A DNA stretch of 64,000 bases from CBDAQA01 sp965247815. Lineage in GTDB: Bacteria > Planctomycetota > Phycisphaerae > Tepidisphaerales > Tepidisphaeraceae. The translations under genes were made by a program, and so were the position numbers. The notes beneath the pieces were generated by a model. It searched no databases. It was not told where the DNA came from and was given only the letters and a program-made list of their open reading frames with translations. The stretch spans positions 372,001 to 436,000 of the forward strand of contig CBDFHW010000012.1 of the NCBI GenBank assembly GCA_965247815.1, given 5' to 3'. Below are positions 53,872-62,849 of this stretch, one piece after another. The number at the start of each line of letters is the position of its first letter. The first letter of the stretch is position 1.

Positions 53872-55107
53872 CTATCGAGATATCAGTACCCGTTCCAGCA
53901 TCGGGTTGACCGCGAATGCATCTTCGGTGTTCCACGCGACCCATCTCTTTTCTATCTCGTCGGCTGAATTGTGCTGAATGTCCGGCTTTGCAGGCATCGG
54001 CTGTTTAGGATTGATGACGCCCCAGCTGTCGGAATCAGTGCCGTGCGTGGCCTTGTAGCTCCAGATCGTCCAGTGGATGCCGGCGGCTGAAAACTTCTTC
54101 ACGGCTGCGTCCCAGGCTTTTTCCTGTGCCATCATATTGAACTCGCCGACGTACACCGGCACGTTCCATGACCGATGATTTTCCACGTCTTTCAGCACGT
54201 TCTCGACGCTCGCGAGTTGCTTGTTCAGGTTGTTCCAGTCCCACTCATAACTGTGGGCCTGATACACGACATTGGTCCAGCCGAACTTTTCCGGAGGGGG
54301 CAGAACATTCAATTCCCAGCCCAGGTATTTGCCGTCGACCTGCCCGCCCCAGCAGCCTTCGACCGTGATCATGTGCTGCGGATCGGCACGGCGAACCGTT
54401 TTGTAAAACCGGTCATAGACGGCCCAGAGTTGATCGAGGCCAGGCGCGCCGATCGGTTCGTTCAGAAGGTCGTACGCCGCCACTGCGGGGTTGCCGGCGA
54501 AGTGTTTTGCGACGCGGTTCCAAATATTGTTGGCCCGGTCCTGCTCGGAAGGATTCACCCAGAACGAAGGTTGTTTGCGGACCCGGCCGGTGGTGTCGCT
54601 ACCGCACTGCCCGCCGGGGACGCCGTGCAGATCGAGGATCGTGTAGATGCCGTGCCGCCAGGCGTGCTCGACGACCCAGTCGAGGCGGGCGAACGCATCC
54701 ACGCGCCAGGTCCCGTCCTCGGATTCGACATTGCGATACCAGAACGGGAGGCGGACGACGTTCACGTGCAGACGGTTGAGCTGTTCGAAATCGGCATCGG
54801 TGATCCAGTTCTTTTCGTACACGTCCAGCAGTCGGTCGGCGCGTGTTTCGCCGAAACGTCGGATAAGGGTTTCGCGGACCGAGAAGTCGTCTTTCAGCCC
54901 CGACGTATCCATCGGGCACATCCAGGATTCGAACAATAGATACCCGCCGAGGTTGGCTCCTCTAAGAAGGACGGTCGTTCCTGCGCCGTGCCGGTCGCGG
55001 ATCTCCCGGCCGTTGGTTCGTAGAAACGGGTCGGCAGCCGAACAAGGTGCCGCGAGAGCGAATACTGCGAGAAGAGTAAATACAACCGAGCGGGTCATGC
55101 TTGTCAT
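53872..55107 (-). CDS. Exported GH5-family glycoside hydrolase
   Basis: A 411-residue enzyme with a signal peptide (VVFTLLAVFALAAPCSAAD, about residues 8-26). The TIM-barrel carries the GH5 residues: RGANLGGYLLFESW, NVVRLPFWYRNVE, TILDLHGVPGGQC, the acid/base Glu in AAYDLLNEPIGAP, AHSYEWD and the nucleophile Glu in PVYVGEFNM. The layout matches exo-beta-1,3-glucanase/cellulase relatives. Two start ATGs (55107, 55098) are possible. It begins only four bases after the stop of the ABC ATPase gene, which suggests coupled translation, although the two functions are unrelated. Confidence 0.88.
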   Translation of the reverse strand: MTSMTRSVVFTLLAVFALAAPCSAADPFLRTNGREIRDRHGAGTTVLLRGANLGGYLLFESWMCPMDTSGLKDDFSVRETLIRRFGETRADRLLDVYEKNWITDADFEQLNRLHVNVVRLPFWYRNVESEDGTWRVDAFARLDWVVEHAWRHGIYTILDLHGVPGGQCGSDTTGRVRKQPSFWVNPSEQDRANNIWNRVAKHFAGNPAVAAYDLLNEPIGAPGLDQLWAVYDRFYKTVRRADPQHMITVEGCWGGQVDGKYLGWELNVLPPPEKFGWTNVVYQAHSYEWDWNNLNKQLASVENVLKDVENHRSWNVPVYVGEFNMMAQEKAWDAAVKKFSAAGIHWTIWSYKATHGTDSDSWGVINPKQPMPAKPDIQHNSADEIEKRWVAWNTEDAFAVNPMLERVLISR

Positions 55108-55111
55108 CGGC

Positions 55112-55942
55112 TCAGGCCTGTGCTTCGGCTATTTCGGCGGCGCGCGGGTGGTTGCAGGTCTGGTCGCCGCAGCCTTTATGGTCCCCGCCGATCCCCATGG
55201 CCTGCAGGTCGCAGGCGAACATGCGATAGACCAGGTCGGCCGGGAGACGCTCGGGGACGTCGTGATAGTGCATCGTCGAATTCAGACAGGCAATGCGGTC
55301 GGCGATTGCCGATACCGCGCGCAGGTCGTGACTGACGATGACAACGGTGAGCCCGAGTTCTGCTTTTAATGCTTGAAGGAATTCGATGAACCGGGCCTGG
55401 TTGAGCCGGTCGACGCCGGTAGTCGGTTCGTCGAGAATCAGGATCTTGGGCCGCGGCGCGAGCGCCCGGGCAATGAGCACCCGTTGCAACTGCCCGCCGG
55501 ATAGTTGCCCGATCGGTTTACTGGCCAAGTCGGCTACCCCGACACGTTCGAGAAGACTGTCGGCGAATTCGACGTCTTCCCGGCCAGCGGTACGCATGAA
55601 ACCAGTCTTACCAGCGAGCCCCAACTGAACGGTCTGGCGGACGGTCAGGGGAAATCGTTCAGGCCGGGCCGGGCTTTGCGGCAGGTAACCGATCAGGTTG
55701 CCTTTACGGACCGCCTGCGTGGGTGTCAGGCCGTCGACGGTGATCGAACCGCGAGTCGGGGTCAACAGACCGATGAGCAGTTTCACGAGCGTGGTCTTGC
55801 CCCCGCCGTTGGGCCCGATGAGGCCGACCGTGGTGCCGCGGTCGACCTGGAAGTTTACCTGATTAAGCGCGAGCGGCGACGACCGCGACGCTTCAGGGTA
55901 TTTGAAGTCAAGGTTGGTGATGTTGACGATGCTCTGCACCAC
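55112..55942 (-). CDS. Metal-type ABC transporter ATP-binding protein (ZnuC/MntB-like)
   Basis: A 276-residue ATPase. The Walker A motif is GPNGGGKTTLV, the signature LSGGQLQRVLIARAL, Walker B ILILDEPTTGVD and the switch His in IVSHDLR. It groups by pattern with zinc/manganese ABC ATPases. The C-terminal tail HKGCGDQTCNHPR is rich in Cys and His, suggesting metal binding. No permease or binding-protein gene is adjacent, so the partners are encoded elsewhere. The start is a GTG (55942 or 55939) with no clear ribosome site. Confidence 0.85.
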   Translation of the reverse strand: MVQSIVNITNLDFKYPEASRSSPLALNQVNFQVDRGTTVGLIGPNGGGKTTLVKLLIGLLTPTRGSITVDGLTPTQAVRKGNLIGYLPQSPARPERFPLTVRQTVQLGLAGKTGFMRTAGREDVEFADSLLERVGVADLASKPIGQLSGGQLQRVLIARALAPRPKILILDEPTTGVDRLNQARFIEFLQALKAELGLTVVIVSHDLRAVSAIADRIACLNSTMHYHDVPERLPADLVYRMFACDLQAMGIGGDHKGCGDQTCNHPRAAEIAEAQA

Positions 55943-56569
55943 AATCGTCGATCATACACGAGACGGGCTGAACGCGGGCGGGGGAGACTGCGGGCGATAA
56001 AAATGAAAAAATTTCTTCGGATTCAGTTTCAGGGCAATTGGGTGCACTCAGTTTTTGCACATATCGCCGCATAAAATGAGGCCGATCTGCCTTAAGAAAG
56101 TCGACGTTATCGGCCTTCCGACAGGCACGCCTGATAACGCGTGGATAACTTGGCGGCGCCTCTCGCGGGGGCGTTCAAGGTTCGGCGGTCTGCCGACCCC
56201 GACCCGGCCTGGCGACCGACCGCTGCCGCGGGATGAGAAGTTCACGTTTGGTTCAACATTCCGGATTGCACAGGTTATGCACAAGGAATGTCTGATAATG
56301 TCGACTGTAAGTTGTTTCCAATGAACAATTTTCGATCATCGCGCAGAAGTTATCCACATTGCGCCAAGCATCATCACCACTGCTACTACCTTTAAAGTTT
56401 ATGTATAAGAACAGAGGGAGTAGACTAAAGGGGTCGGCAAGATTGAGGGAACACGAAACCCAGTTCAGGGCTTAACGCCCGGTGTTGGAATCGTGTACCT
56501 TTGCCGGTCGATGGTCGTCTGCCGGACGGGGCGGACGCAGACGGAACTGTTGCTCGAAAGGCACGTGAC
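55943..56569. other. Candidate replication origin (oriC) upstream of dnaN
   Basis: A 627-bp non-coding stretch. DnaA-box matches are TTATCCACA at 56350-56358 (perfect), TTATGCACA at 56275-56283 (perfect to TTATNCACA), the reverse complement of CGTGGATAA at 56140-56148 (TTATCCACG, one mismatch), and TTTTGCACA at 56053-56061 (one mismatch). AT-rich patches that could melt lie at about 55996-56030 and 56391-56412. Genes on the left read leftward and genes on the right read rightward. dnaA is not in the window. The origin call is inference. Confidence 0.7.
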
Positions 56570-57694
56570 ATGAAAGTGATTTGCAACCGGGGTGCGCTGC
56601 TGGACGCTTTGCAGGTGGCCAGCACCGTGGTTCAGGCCCGCACACCCAAGCCGGTGCTGCAATGCGTGAAGTTGACCGCCGCCGACGACAAGCTGACGAT
56701 CGCCGCGACGGACATGGAAGTCGCGATTCGGTACAGCGACAGCCAAGTCCAGATCGAACAGCCGGGCGAGACGCTGGTGCCTGCCGACAAGTTCCGGGAC
56801 ATCGTCCGCGAGAGCGTCGACGACACGCTGGCGATCGAAGTCGGCGAGGAAAAGGACTCGGTCGGCGGGACGTTCGCGAACATCCGCGGGCAGGACTCGC
56901 ATTTCAAGATCTTTACCCAGAAGAGTGCCGATTTTCCTCCGATCCCGGACTTCGAAGGCGAACCGGATTTCGAACTGCCGGCCGGGCACGTCAAGCAGCT
57001 GATCGGGCAGACCATGTTTGCCGCGGCAAGGGAAGTGGGCCGGTATAATTTCAACGGCGTCTTGACCACGGCGATGGGCAAGAAGATATCCTTCGTCGCC
57101 ACCGACGGCCGCCGCCTCGCGATGGCCAAGGGGGACCTCGCCACCGACCGGCTGCCCAAGGACGGTGCGAAGATCATCATCCCGACCAAGGCCCTGAACC
57201 TGATTGATAAATTGATCGACGACCCCGAGGAAATGGTCGGGTTCCAGTTCCGCGAAAACCGGGTGATCTTCCACACCAGCAGCGCGACCCTGACCAGCAA
57301 CCTGATCGAAGGATCGTTCCCGCCGTATGACGACGTGATCCCCAAGGACACCGATAAAAAGATGACCGCCGCGACGGCTGATTTTCTGTCGGCGATCAAG
57401 CGGGCAGCGCTATTGACCACCGAGGAAAGCCGTGGCGTGAAGATGCACTTTTCGAAAAAAGGCCTGGTCCTGACCAGCCGGTCCCCCGAGGCCGGCGAGG
57501 CGACGGTGAACTTCGCCTGCAAGTACGACGGGACCGACATCGAGATCGGCTTCAACCCCGCGTTCCTGGTCGAAGCGCTGCGCGTCGTCGACAGCGACGA
57601 GGTTTCACTGGAGATGACTGCCCCGAATCGCCCGGGTTTGCTGCGGGGCGGGGCGAATTTTCTTTACGTGATTATGCCGGTGAATTTGCAGTAG
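56570..57694 (+). CDS. dnaN: DNA polymerase III subunit beta (sliding clamp)
   Basis: A 374-residue protein of normal length that forms the ring-shaped processivity clamp around DNA. The three clamp domains are visible: MKVICNRGALLDALQVASTV (first), FAAAREVGRYNFNGVLTTAM with VATDGRRLAMAKG (second) and LLTTEESRGVKMHFSKKGLV with the C-terminal ending NFLYVIMPVNLQ (third; the hydrophobic cleft bound by clamp-binding partners lies here). ATG 56570 is preceded by AAAGGCACG. It lies directly downstream of the origin-like region. Confidence 0.96.
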   Translation: MKVICNRGALLDALQVASTVVQARTPKPVLQCVKLTAADDKLTIAATDMEVAIRYSDSQVQIEQPGETLVPADKFRDIVRESVDDTLAIEVGEEKDSVGGTFANIRGQDSHFKIFTQKSADFPPIPDFEGEPDFELPAGHVKQLIGQTMFAAAREVGRYNFNGVLTTAMGKKISFVATDGRRLAMAKGDLATDRLPKDGAKIIIPTKALNLIDKLIDDPEEMVGFQFRENRVIFHTSSATLTSNLIEGSFPPYDDVIPKDTDKKMTAATADFLSAIKRAALLTTEESRGVKMHFSKKGLVLTSRSPEAGEATVNFACKYDGTDIEIGFNPAFLVEALRVVDSDEVSLEMTAPNRPGLLRGGANFLYVIMPVNLQ

Positions 57695-57735
57695 GAGCCC
57701 GGCGCGTCGACGGAACGCCCGGTCTGCCGCCGGCA

Positions 57736-57763
57736 AGCCCGGCCCTCTGGGCCGCCGCTAAAC
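57736..57763. repeat. REP-like inverted repeat, left of the transposase gene
   Basis: Reads AGCCCGGCCCTCTGGGCCGC followed by CGCTAAAC. It is the reverse complement of the right-hand copy at 58399-58426 except for one base (27 of 28). It folds into a GGCCC/GGGCC hairpin with a GTTTAGC head on the minus strand. Confidence 0.8.
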
Positions 57764-57780
57764 GTATTCAACACTTGGAT

Positions 57781-58386
57781 ATGGTTCTTGCGTATCACGT
57801 CATTGTCGCGGCTTATGGGTTTTGGCTGCCGAATGACGAACGCGGATCCTGGTCGGATTTTGTGCGACGGTGGGAATTGCTCCGGTACGGGGAAGCGACA
57901 AAAATCGATGTTCGGCACTCGGTCGCGCGCAAATCGTTTGATTGGTCTAAACGCGCGGCTGCCCGTGCAGCTTTAATGTATCCGGCGGTAGAGTTTACAG
58001 GGCTTCAGGCTTTGTCCATCGCGGCGGGCTTCGCCGATGGAGTCCGGCGATCCAATTATCAGATTCTCGCTTGTGCAATCCTGCCGGATCCCACGCATCT
58101 GGTGATCGCCCGCCATTCATATCTGATCGAGCAGGTGACGAATCGATTAAAAGGCGCGGCCACGCGGGAACTTGCGGTAAAAGGTCGTCACCCATTAGCT
58201 GGCCACGTGACAAAGGATGGCAAGACGCCGTCACCGTGGGCCCAGGGGTTGTGGAAGGTATATTTGAACTCAATGAACGACGTCGACCGCGCGATTGATT
58301 ACGTAGAAAGAAATCCTGGGAAAGAGCAAAAGCGGCGACAGTCCTGGTCCTTCGTCACACCGTACGAAATGAGGAAGAATTCATAA
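57781..58386 (+). CDS. REP-associated tyrosine (Y1/RAYT-type) transposase, apparently degenerate
   Basis: A 201-residue protein of the IS200/RAYT superfamily of single-strand transposases. Recognisable blocks are YGFWLPNDERGSWSDFVRRW, NYQILACAILPDPTHLVIAR, TNRLKGAATRELAVKGRHPL and AIDYVERNPGKE plus the SFVTPYE tail. The HUH catalytic motif is normally PxHVHLV in this subfamily; here it reads PDPTHLVIA, so the first His is replaced and the metal site would be damaged. It sits between dnaN and the DUF721 gene, framed by REP-like inverted repeats. The ATG at 57781 has no evident ribosome site; an in-frame TTG lies six bases upstream. Confidence 0.8.
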   Translation: MVLAYHVIVAAYGFWLPNDERGSWSDFVRRWELLRYGEATKIDVRHSVARKSFDWSKRAAARAALMYPAVEFTGLQALSIAAGFADGVRRSNYQILACAILPDPTHLVIARHSYLIEQVTNRLKGAATRELAVKGRHPLAGHVTKDGKTPSPWAQGLWKVYLNSMNDVDRAIDYVERNPGKEQKRRQSWSFVTPYEMRKNS

Positions 58387-58398
58387 TTCGACGACAAT

Positions 58399-58426
58399 GT
58401 TTAGCGGCGGCCCGGAGGGCCGGGCT
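58399..58426. repeat. REP-like inverted repeat, right of the transposase gene
   Basis: Reads GTTTAGCGGCGGCCCGGAGG followed by GCCGGGCT. It mirrors the left copy with one mismatch. It ends 18 nt before the start of the DUF721 gene, so it occupies that gene's leader. The GTTTAGC head is shared with the palindrome pair at 24342-24410. Confidence 0.8.
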
Positions 58427-58444
58427 CTTCTCGCGACCACCACC

Positions 58445-58846
58445 ATGAAACGCTCCTCACAGATCGATTCCGAACTCGCCCGCCTCGCGCGGTTTAAGCA
58501 CCAGACGCTTCCCTCGGGCTTACCGCTCGGGCCGGAGCTTATCGGGTTCTTCAAGCAATCTGTTGCCAAAAGACAGACCAAGCTGGTGAAGATTGCCGAG
58601 TGCTGGCAGGTCCTGGTGCCGTCCACTTTGATTGATCATTGCGCCCTTGAAAGTCTGACCCGCGGTTCGTTGACGGTGCTCGTCGATAGCGCTTCGCATC
58701 TGTACGAGTTGAAACAGCTGCTGCTTGCGGGGTTACAGGACCAGTTGCTGTTAGCGTGCAAGTCGACGGGGCTGAAAAAAATAACGCTCAGGCCCGGCAG
58801 GTGGTATGATGCACAGTCGGAGACCAAAAGACCGAAGTTCGACTGA
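58445..58846 (+). CDS. DUF721/DciA-like protein (candidate replicative helicase loader)
   Basis: A 133-residue protein with the DUF721 core: WQVLVPSTLIDHCALESLTR, GSLTVLVDSASHLYELKQLL and LLACKSTGLKKITLRPG. DUF721 includes DciA, the widespread bacterial protein that interacts with the DnaB helicase and appears to have been replaced by DnaC/DnaI in some lineages. In many bacteria it lies close to dnaN or dnaA, so its place two genes from dnaN is expected. The ATG at 58445 has no ribosome site and lies just behind the right-hand REP copy; the transposase insertion may have displaced the native leader. Confidence 0.78.
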   Translation: MKRSSQIDSELARLARFKHQTLPSGLPLGPELIGFFKQSVAKRQTKLVKIAECWQVLVPSTLIDHCALESLTRGSLTVLVDSASHLYELKQLLLAGLQDQLLLACKSTGLKKITLRPGRWYDAQSETKRPKFD

Positions 58847-59045
58847 ACCGCCTTCCGCTCCGGGAACGATTATCCTGCGGCAAAACCTGAGGCCTGCTTT
58901 TTTGCTTGCGGGTTCGCGGCCGCACGCGATATTCTTCTGACTGCGGCTAACCATTGCCGATGCGACCTGTCTACTCGAACAACCCCCGGTACATCATGGG
59001 TCGGCCGGATTTGCCGTGGTCTCTCTTCGGTCGTGGAGTTGCTGG

Positions 59046-60953
59046 ATGAGCCGTTTGCCGGGTAACACCGAGAAATACTTCCGCCGCCTGGGGGTCTACG
59101 TCTGGGCCGAGCGCCGGCTGATGGTTCTGTCGACCACGTTCGGCGTCATCGGGTTGTGCCTTCCGTTCGCCTACCCCCGGTTGATTCAACTCGTGATCGA
59201 TCACGTGATCATCGGCAAGACCCGCGCGGGCCTCGCCCTCACTCAGCAACAGCGCGGCGATGAGTTGATGCTGTATAGCATCCTCGCCGGGGTGACCGCC
59301 CTGGCTTGGACCGTCGTCGGGTATGCCAAGGGTCATTTCACCCTGCAACTCGGCAACCACATCGTCACCCGCCTTCGGCACGACCTGTTCGAGCACTTTC
59401 AGAAACTGTCGCTGCAATTTTATGCCAAGGAACGAACCGGCGGGATCGTCTGGCGGTTGATCCAGGAAGTGAACGGCGTCGCCAACATCATTTACGCCGG
59501 CGTGCTACTGCTGGCATTCGACCTGGTTCAGTTGGCGATCGCGACGGTTCTGCTGGTCTTGATTTCATGGAAGCTCGCGGTGGCGGTGCTTTGCCTGCTG
59601 CCGTTCTACGGGTTGACGTTGTATATGATGAACCCGAGGGTGCGGGCCGCCAGCGACGCGGTCAGCCGGCACATCAGTCAGATCAGCGCCAACGTGCAGG
59701 AACAGTTCGCCGCCATCGCATTGGTCAAAACCTACGCCGCCGAGGACCGGGAAATCGCGCGGTTCATGGACGACAACCAGAAGCAGCTCGGCTTTATTCT
59801 GAAACAGAGCCACCTGGGGCACCTCATGGGTGCCGCCAGCGAGGGCGTCATCCACCTCGGGACGACCGTCATCATCGGTTTCGGAGGGTGGCTCGCGTTC
59901 CACAAGAACGCGTTGACCGTCGGTGAGTTCACAGCGTTTCTCGGGTATGTCGGCATCATGTACGGCCCGGTCCGCCGGTTCGCCGACCTGAACATGGTCT
60001 ATCAGAACAGCCTGGCATCGGTCCGGCGGGTGTTCCGGGTATTCGACATCCGGCCCAAGATTATCGACAAGGCAGACTGCATCAACCGCGTTCCGTTGCG
60101 GGGCGAAGTGGTCTACGACCACGTGTTTTTCCGGTACACCGACGACAGCGACGAAAGCCGGATCCGCCTCGACGACGACGAACCTTCGGATTCGCCGTTC
60201 AAGGCCGGTGACAAGCACGCGGCCGCCCCGCCCTACATTCTGAGCGGAGTCGACCTGCGCATTCGGGCCGGCGAACGGGTCGCGTTGGTCGGGCCGTCCG
60301 GGTCGGGCAAGACGACGCTCGCGTCGTTGCTGCCCCGTTTGTACGACGTTCATGAGGGAACCATCACGGTCGACGGGGTCGACATTCGAGACTACTCCTT
60401 GAAATCGTTGCGGGCCGCGATCGGTGTGGTGCAGCAGGATTCGTTTCTGTTCAGCGGGACGATCCGCGACAACATTCTGTACGGAAAGCCCGACGCCGAC
60501 GACGCCGAGATCGTCGCCGCCGCCAAGGGCGCTAACGCCCATAGCTTTATCACCGCCTTGCCGGAGGGGTATGAAACCGTCTTGGGCGAACGCGGCGTAA
60601 ATTTGTCGGGCGGGCAACGGCAGCGGCTCAGCATCGCCCGCGCGATTTTGAAGAACCCCCGCATTCTGATTCTCGACGAAGCGACCAGCGCGCTGGACGC
60701 CGAAAGCGAAGCCCTCGTGCAACAGGCATTGGACCGGTTGATGCAGGGACGAACGAGCCTGATCATCGCCCACCGGTTGAGCACCGTTCGCAATGCCGAC
60801 CGCATCCTGGCGATCGAGAACGGTCAGATCGTTGAAGCCGGTGCGCACGACGAACTGCTCGCCCGCAACGGGCTGTACGCGAAGCTGGTTCGCCAGCAAT
60901 TCGGCGCGGCCAGAGAAAGCCAAGTCCGTGAGCCGGCACTGGTCGGCAATTAG
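59046..60953 (+). CDS. ABC exporter, permease-ATPase fusion (MsbA/lipid A-type)
   Basis: A 635-residue half-transporter that works as a dimer. Residues about 1-330 form the six-helix membrane domain (from MVLSTTFGVIGLCLPFAYP). Residues about 370-620 form the ATPase: Walker A GPSGSGKTTLA, Q-loop VVQQDSFLFSG, signature LSGGQRQRLSIARAI, Walker B ILILDEATSALD and H-loop IIAHRLST. The linker before the ATPase has an acidic insertion (DDSDESRIRLDDDEPSD). It exports a lipid or amphiphile; the substrate is not inferable. ATG 59046 follows GGAGTTG. Confidence 0.9.
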   Translation: MSRLPGNTEKYFRRLGVYVWAERRLMVLSTTFGVIGLCLPFAYPRLIQLVIDHVIIGKTRAGLALTQQQRGDELMLYSILAGVTALAWTVVGYAKGHFTLQLGNHIVTRLRHDLFEHFQKLSLQFYAKERTGGIVWRLIQEVNGVANIIYAGVLLLAFDLVQLAIATVLLVLISWKLAVAVLCLLPFYGLTLYMMNPRVRAASDAVSRHISQISANVQEQFAAIALVKTYAAEDREIARFMDDNQKQLGFILKQSHLGHLMGAASEGVIHLGTTVIIGFGGWLAFHKNALTVGEFTAFLGYVGIMYGPVRRFADLNMVYQNSLASVRRVFRVFDIRPKIIDKADCINRVPLRGEVVYDHVFFRYTDDSDESRIRLDDDEPSDSPFKAGDKHAAAPPYILSGVDLRIRAGERVALVGPSGSGKTTLASLLPRLYDVHEGTITVDGVDIRDYSLKSLRAAIGVVQQDSFLFSGTIRDNILYGKPDADDAEIVAAAKGANAHSFITALPEGYETVLGERGVNLSGGQRQRLSIARAILKNPRILILDEATSALDAESEALVQQALDRLMQGRTSLIIAHRLSTVRNADRILAIENGQIVEAGAHDELLARNGLYAKLVRQQFGAARESQVREPALVGN

Positions 60954-61067
60954 ACTTGGTTTGGGCCGAAGATTTCAACAAGCGAATTTGGCATGTCCGT
61001 ACGAATTACCGCCGTCGGAACTAATCCACAGTAAAACCTGATTGTTGGCGGCTTGTGGAGAACGTCT

Positions 61068-62108
61068 CTAGGCGGCGTGCGTGGTCGTCGCCACAAACTG
61101 GGGCGACGCCGACAGCAGTTCGGCGACGGCGATTCGGTCCCGGCCGGCTTCTTTCGCCCGGTACAATGCTTTGTCGGCCGACGCGACCAATTGATCGGCG
61201 CTGGAAATTCCGCCGGTGCTGATCGCGCCGATTCCGACCGACATGCGGACGCCCGCCTCGCGACGGAGGATCGCCGCCGATGCGGTGAAGAACTCCTCGC
61301 GGATGCGCTGCACGACGGTGGTCGCCTCGGCGATCTGGGCGCGGGGCAGCAGCAGCACGAATTCGTCCCCGCCGTACCGGGCGGCGACGTCCATCCGGCG
61401 GAGGTTCGCGGCGATCACCTTCCCCGCGGCGACCAGCAACTGGTCCCCCACCTGGTGACCGAACGTGTCGTTCAATTGCTTGTACGCGTCCAGGTCGATC
61501 ATCACGCAGGCAAGGTCTGTGTTGTACCGGTGCGCCTCGGCGAACATCTGCTCGAGCACCGTGCTGAAGTGCCGGCGATTGTGAAGGCTCGTCAACGGGT
61601 CAGTCGCGGCCATCTGCTCGACTCGTTGCAGCGATTCCTGCAGCTGGCCGTTCTTGAACTGCAACTCGATCATCGCCCGCTCGACCTGCTGGCGGAGCTG
61701 CTCGTTTTCGTGCTTCATCTTGGCCATGGTCAGATTCTTCTCGACCACGAGCGGGATCGTGAACAGGTAGTCGCCGATCTTGACGACGTAGTCAGTCGCG
61801 CCCCGGCGGATGGCCTCGGCGGCGATTTGTCCGACGTTTTCACCGGTCACCAGAATCACCGGCGTCGAACACTTGCCCCGGATCTCGTCCAGCAGATCCA
61901 TCCCGCAGGCGTCCGGCAAGTTGTAGTCGGTCAGGATCAGATCGAACGATGCCGGGTCGTGGGCGAGCGCGCCCGCCCGGCTTTCCACGGCCGTCACGGT
62001 CCCGACGCCGAAGTGGTCTTCGAGCGTCTCGCGAATGAGGTCGCGCTGGTCGGCGTCGTCTTCGACGATCAGCAGTTTGAGAAGTTCCACGGACGGACCC
62101 GCTTTCAT
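61068..62108 (-). CDS. Response regulator with GGDEF domain (diguanylate cyclase)
   Basis: A 346-residue protein. The N-terminal receiver domain (about 14-130) has LLIVEDDADQRD and the phosphoacceptor Asp in FDLILTDYNLPDACGMDLL. A coiled coil (about 140-190) follows. The GGDEF domain (about 190-330) contains TDPLTSLHNRRHF, IDLDAYKQLNDTFGHQVGD and the catalytic loop ARYGGDEFVLLL, which makes cyclic di-GMP. No EAL domain is present, and no RxxD inhibitory site is obvious. ATG 62108 gives a clean receiver start. It follows a single-domain receiver gene on the same strand. Confidence 0.92.
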   Translation of the reverse strand: MKAGPSVELLKLLIVEDDADQRDLIRETLEDHFGVGTVTAVESRAGALAHDPASFDLILTDYNLPDACGMDLLDEIRGKCSTPVILVTGENVGQIAAEAIRRGATDYVVKIGDYLFTIPLVVEKNLTMAKMKHENEQLRQQVERAMIELQFKNGQLQESLQRVEQMAATDPLTSLHNRRHFSTVLEQMFAEAHRYNTDLACVMIDLDAYKQLNDTFGHQVGDQLLVAAGKVIAANLRRMDVAARYGGDEFVLLLPRAQIAEATTVVQRIREEFFTASAAILRREAGVRMSVGIGAISTGGISSADQLVASADKALYRAKEAGRDRIAVAELLSASPQFVATTTHAA

Positions 62109-62283
62109 CAACAACAAAACTGTTCGGCCCCGGCGGTCCGGATCGGTCTCCCGAATCCTCGGCCCACCGACCCGACGGTGCTCTGGGTAAGACTTACGAT
62201 ATAGCCTGTTCACCGGGCAAACTTCACCTCGGTTTTATCCAACAGGCCTAATCGATCGCGATCTTCCTGCCCCTGCCCCGGCG

Positions 62284-62787
62284 TTATCGCCGGCACGCCT
62301 CCTGCGGCACGTGGTGCTGCGGATACTGGTGAATACTCAACCAATAATTGGTGCTGTCTGCGACCGTCCGCAGAAACTGCTCGGCGTTGGCCGGTTTGAT
62401 CGTGTAACTGTTCGCGCCGGCGGCGGCGGCGTCACGCATCTGCCCCTCGTCGCTGACCCCGGTCATCATCACCACCGTAATGTTTTTCAAATCAGCGTCG
62501 GCTTTTATCTGCTTGAGCAGTTCGATCCCGCTGATGCCCGGCATTTCGATGTCTAGGTAAATCAACCCCGGCCGGGGCGCGGCGGTGTATTCGGACTGGT
62601 GCTTGAGGAACCGAAGCGCTTCCTCGGCCGAACCCACTTCGAATACCCGGTTGCGAACCTTGCTGTCGGCGATCGCGTCGCGGACCAGCATCCGGCAATC
62701 CGGGTCGTCGTCGATCAGCAAGATGTCGATCCTGTCCCCCTCGGGCTTGGCGAACGAACGAAATTGCGGCGTTTTTACGCTTTGCAT
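62284..62787 (-). CDS. Single-domain response regulator
   Basis: A 167-residue receiver-only protein. DILLIDDDPDCRMLVRDAI carries the acidic pocket, LIYLDIEMPGISGIELLKQI the phosphoacceptor Asp, VVMMTGVSD the Thr and NSYTIKPANAEQF the Lys. The Glu after the phosphoacceptor and the spacing resemble Rcp1-type receivers. It has no output domain, so it would relay phosphate or bind a partner. It lies between a histidine kinase gene and the receiver-GGDEF gene. Confidence 0.92.
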   Translation of the reverse strand: MQSVKTPQFRSFAKPEGDRIDILLIDDDPDCRMLVRDAIADSKVRNRVFEVGSAEEALRFLKHQSEYTAAPRPGLIYLDIEMPGISGIELLKQIKADADLKNITVVMMTGVSDEGQMRDAAAAGANSYTIKPANAEQFLRTVADSTNYWLSIHQYPQHHVPQEACRR

Positions 62788-62849
62788 GCTCGGCCTTTGT
62801 TGGTCATGTGATCCGTTCACAAATCTTTCAGTCCAGATCGCTCGGTCTC

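Noticed and set aside
59565..60923. 452-codon minus-strand frame opposite the ABC exporter
   Set aside because: Antisense shadow. The plus strand carries intact Walker A, signature and Walker B motifs.
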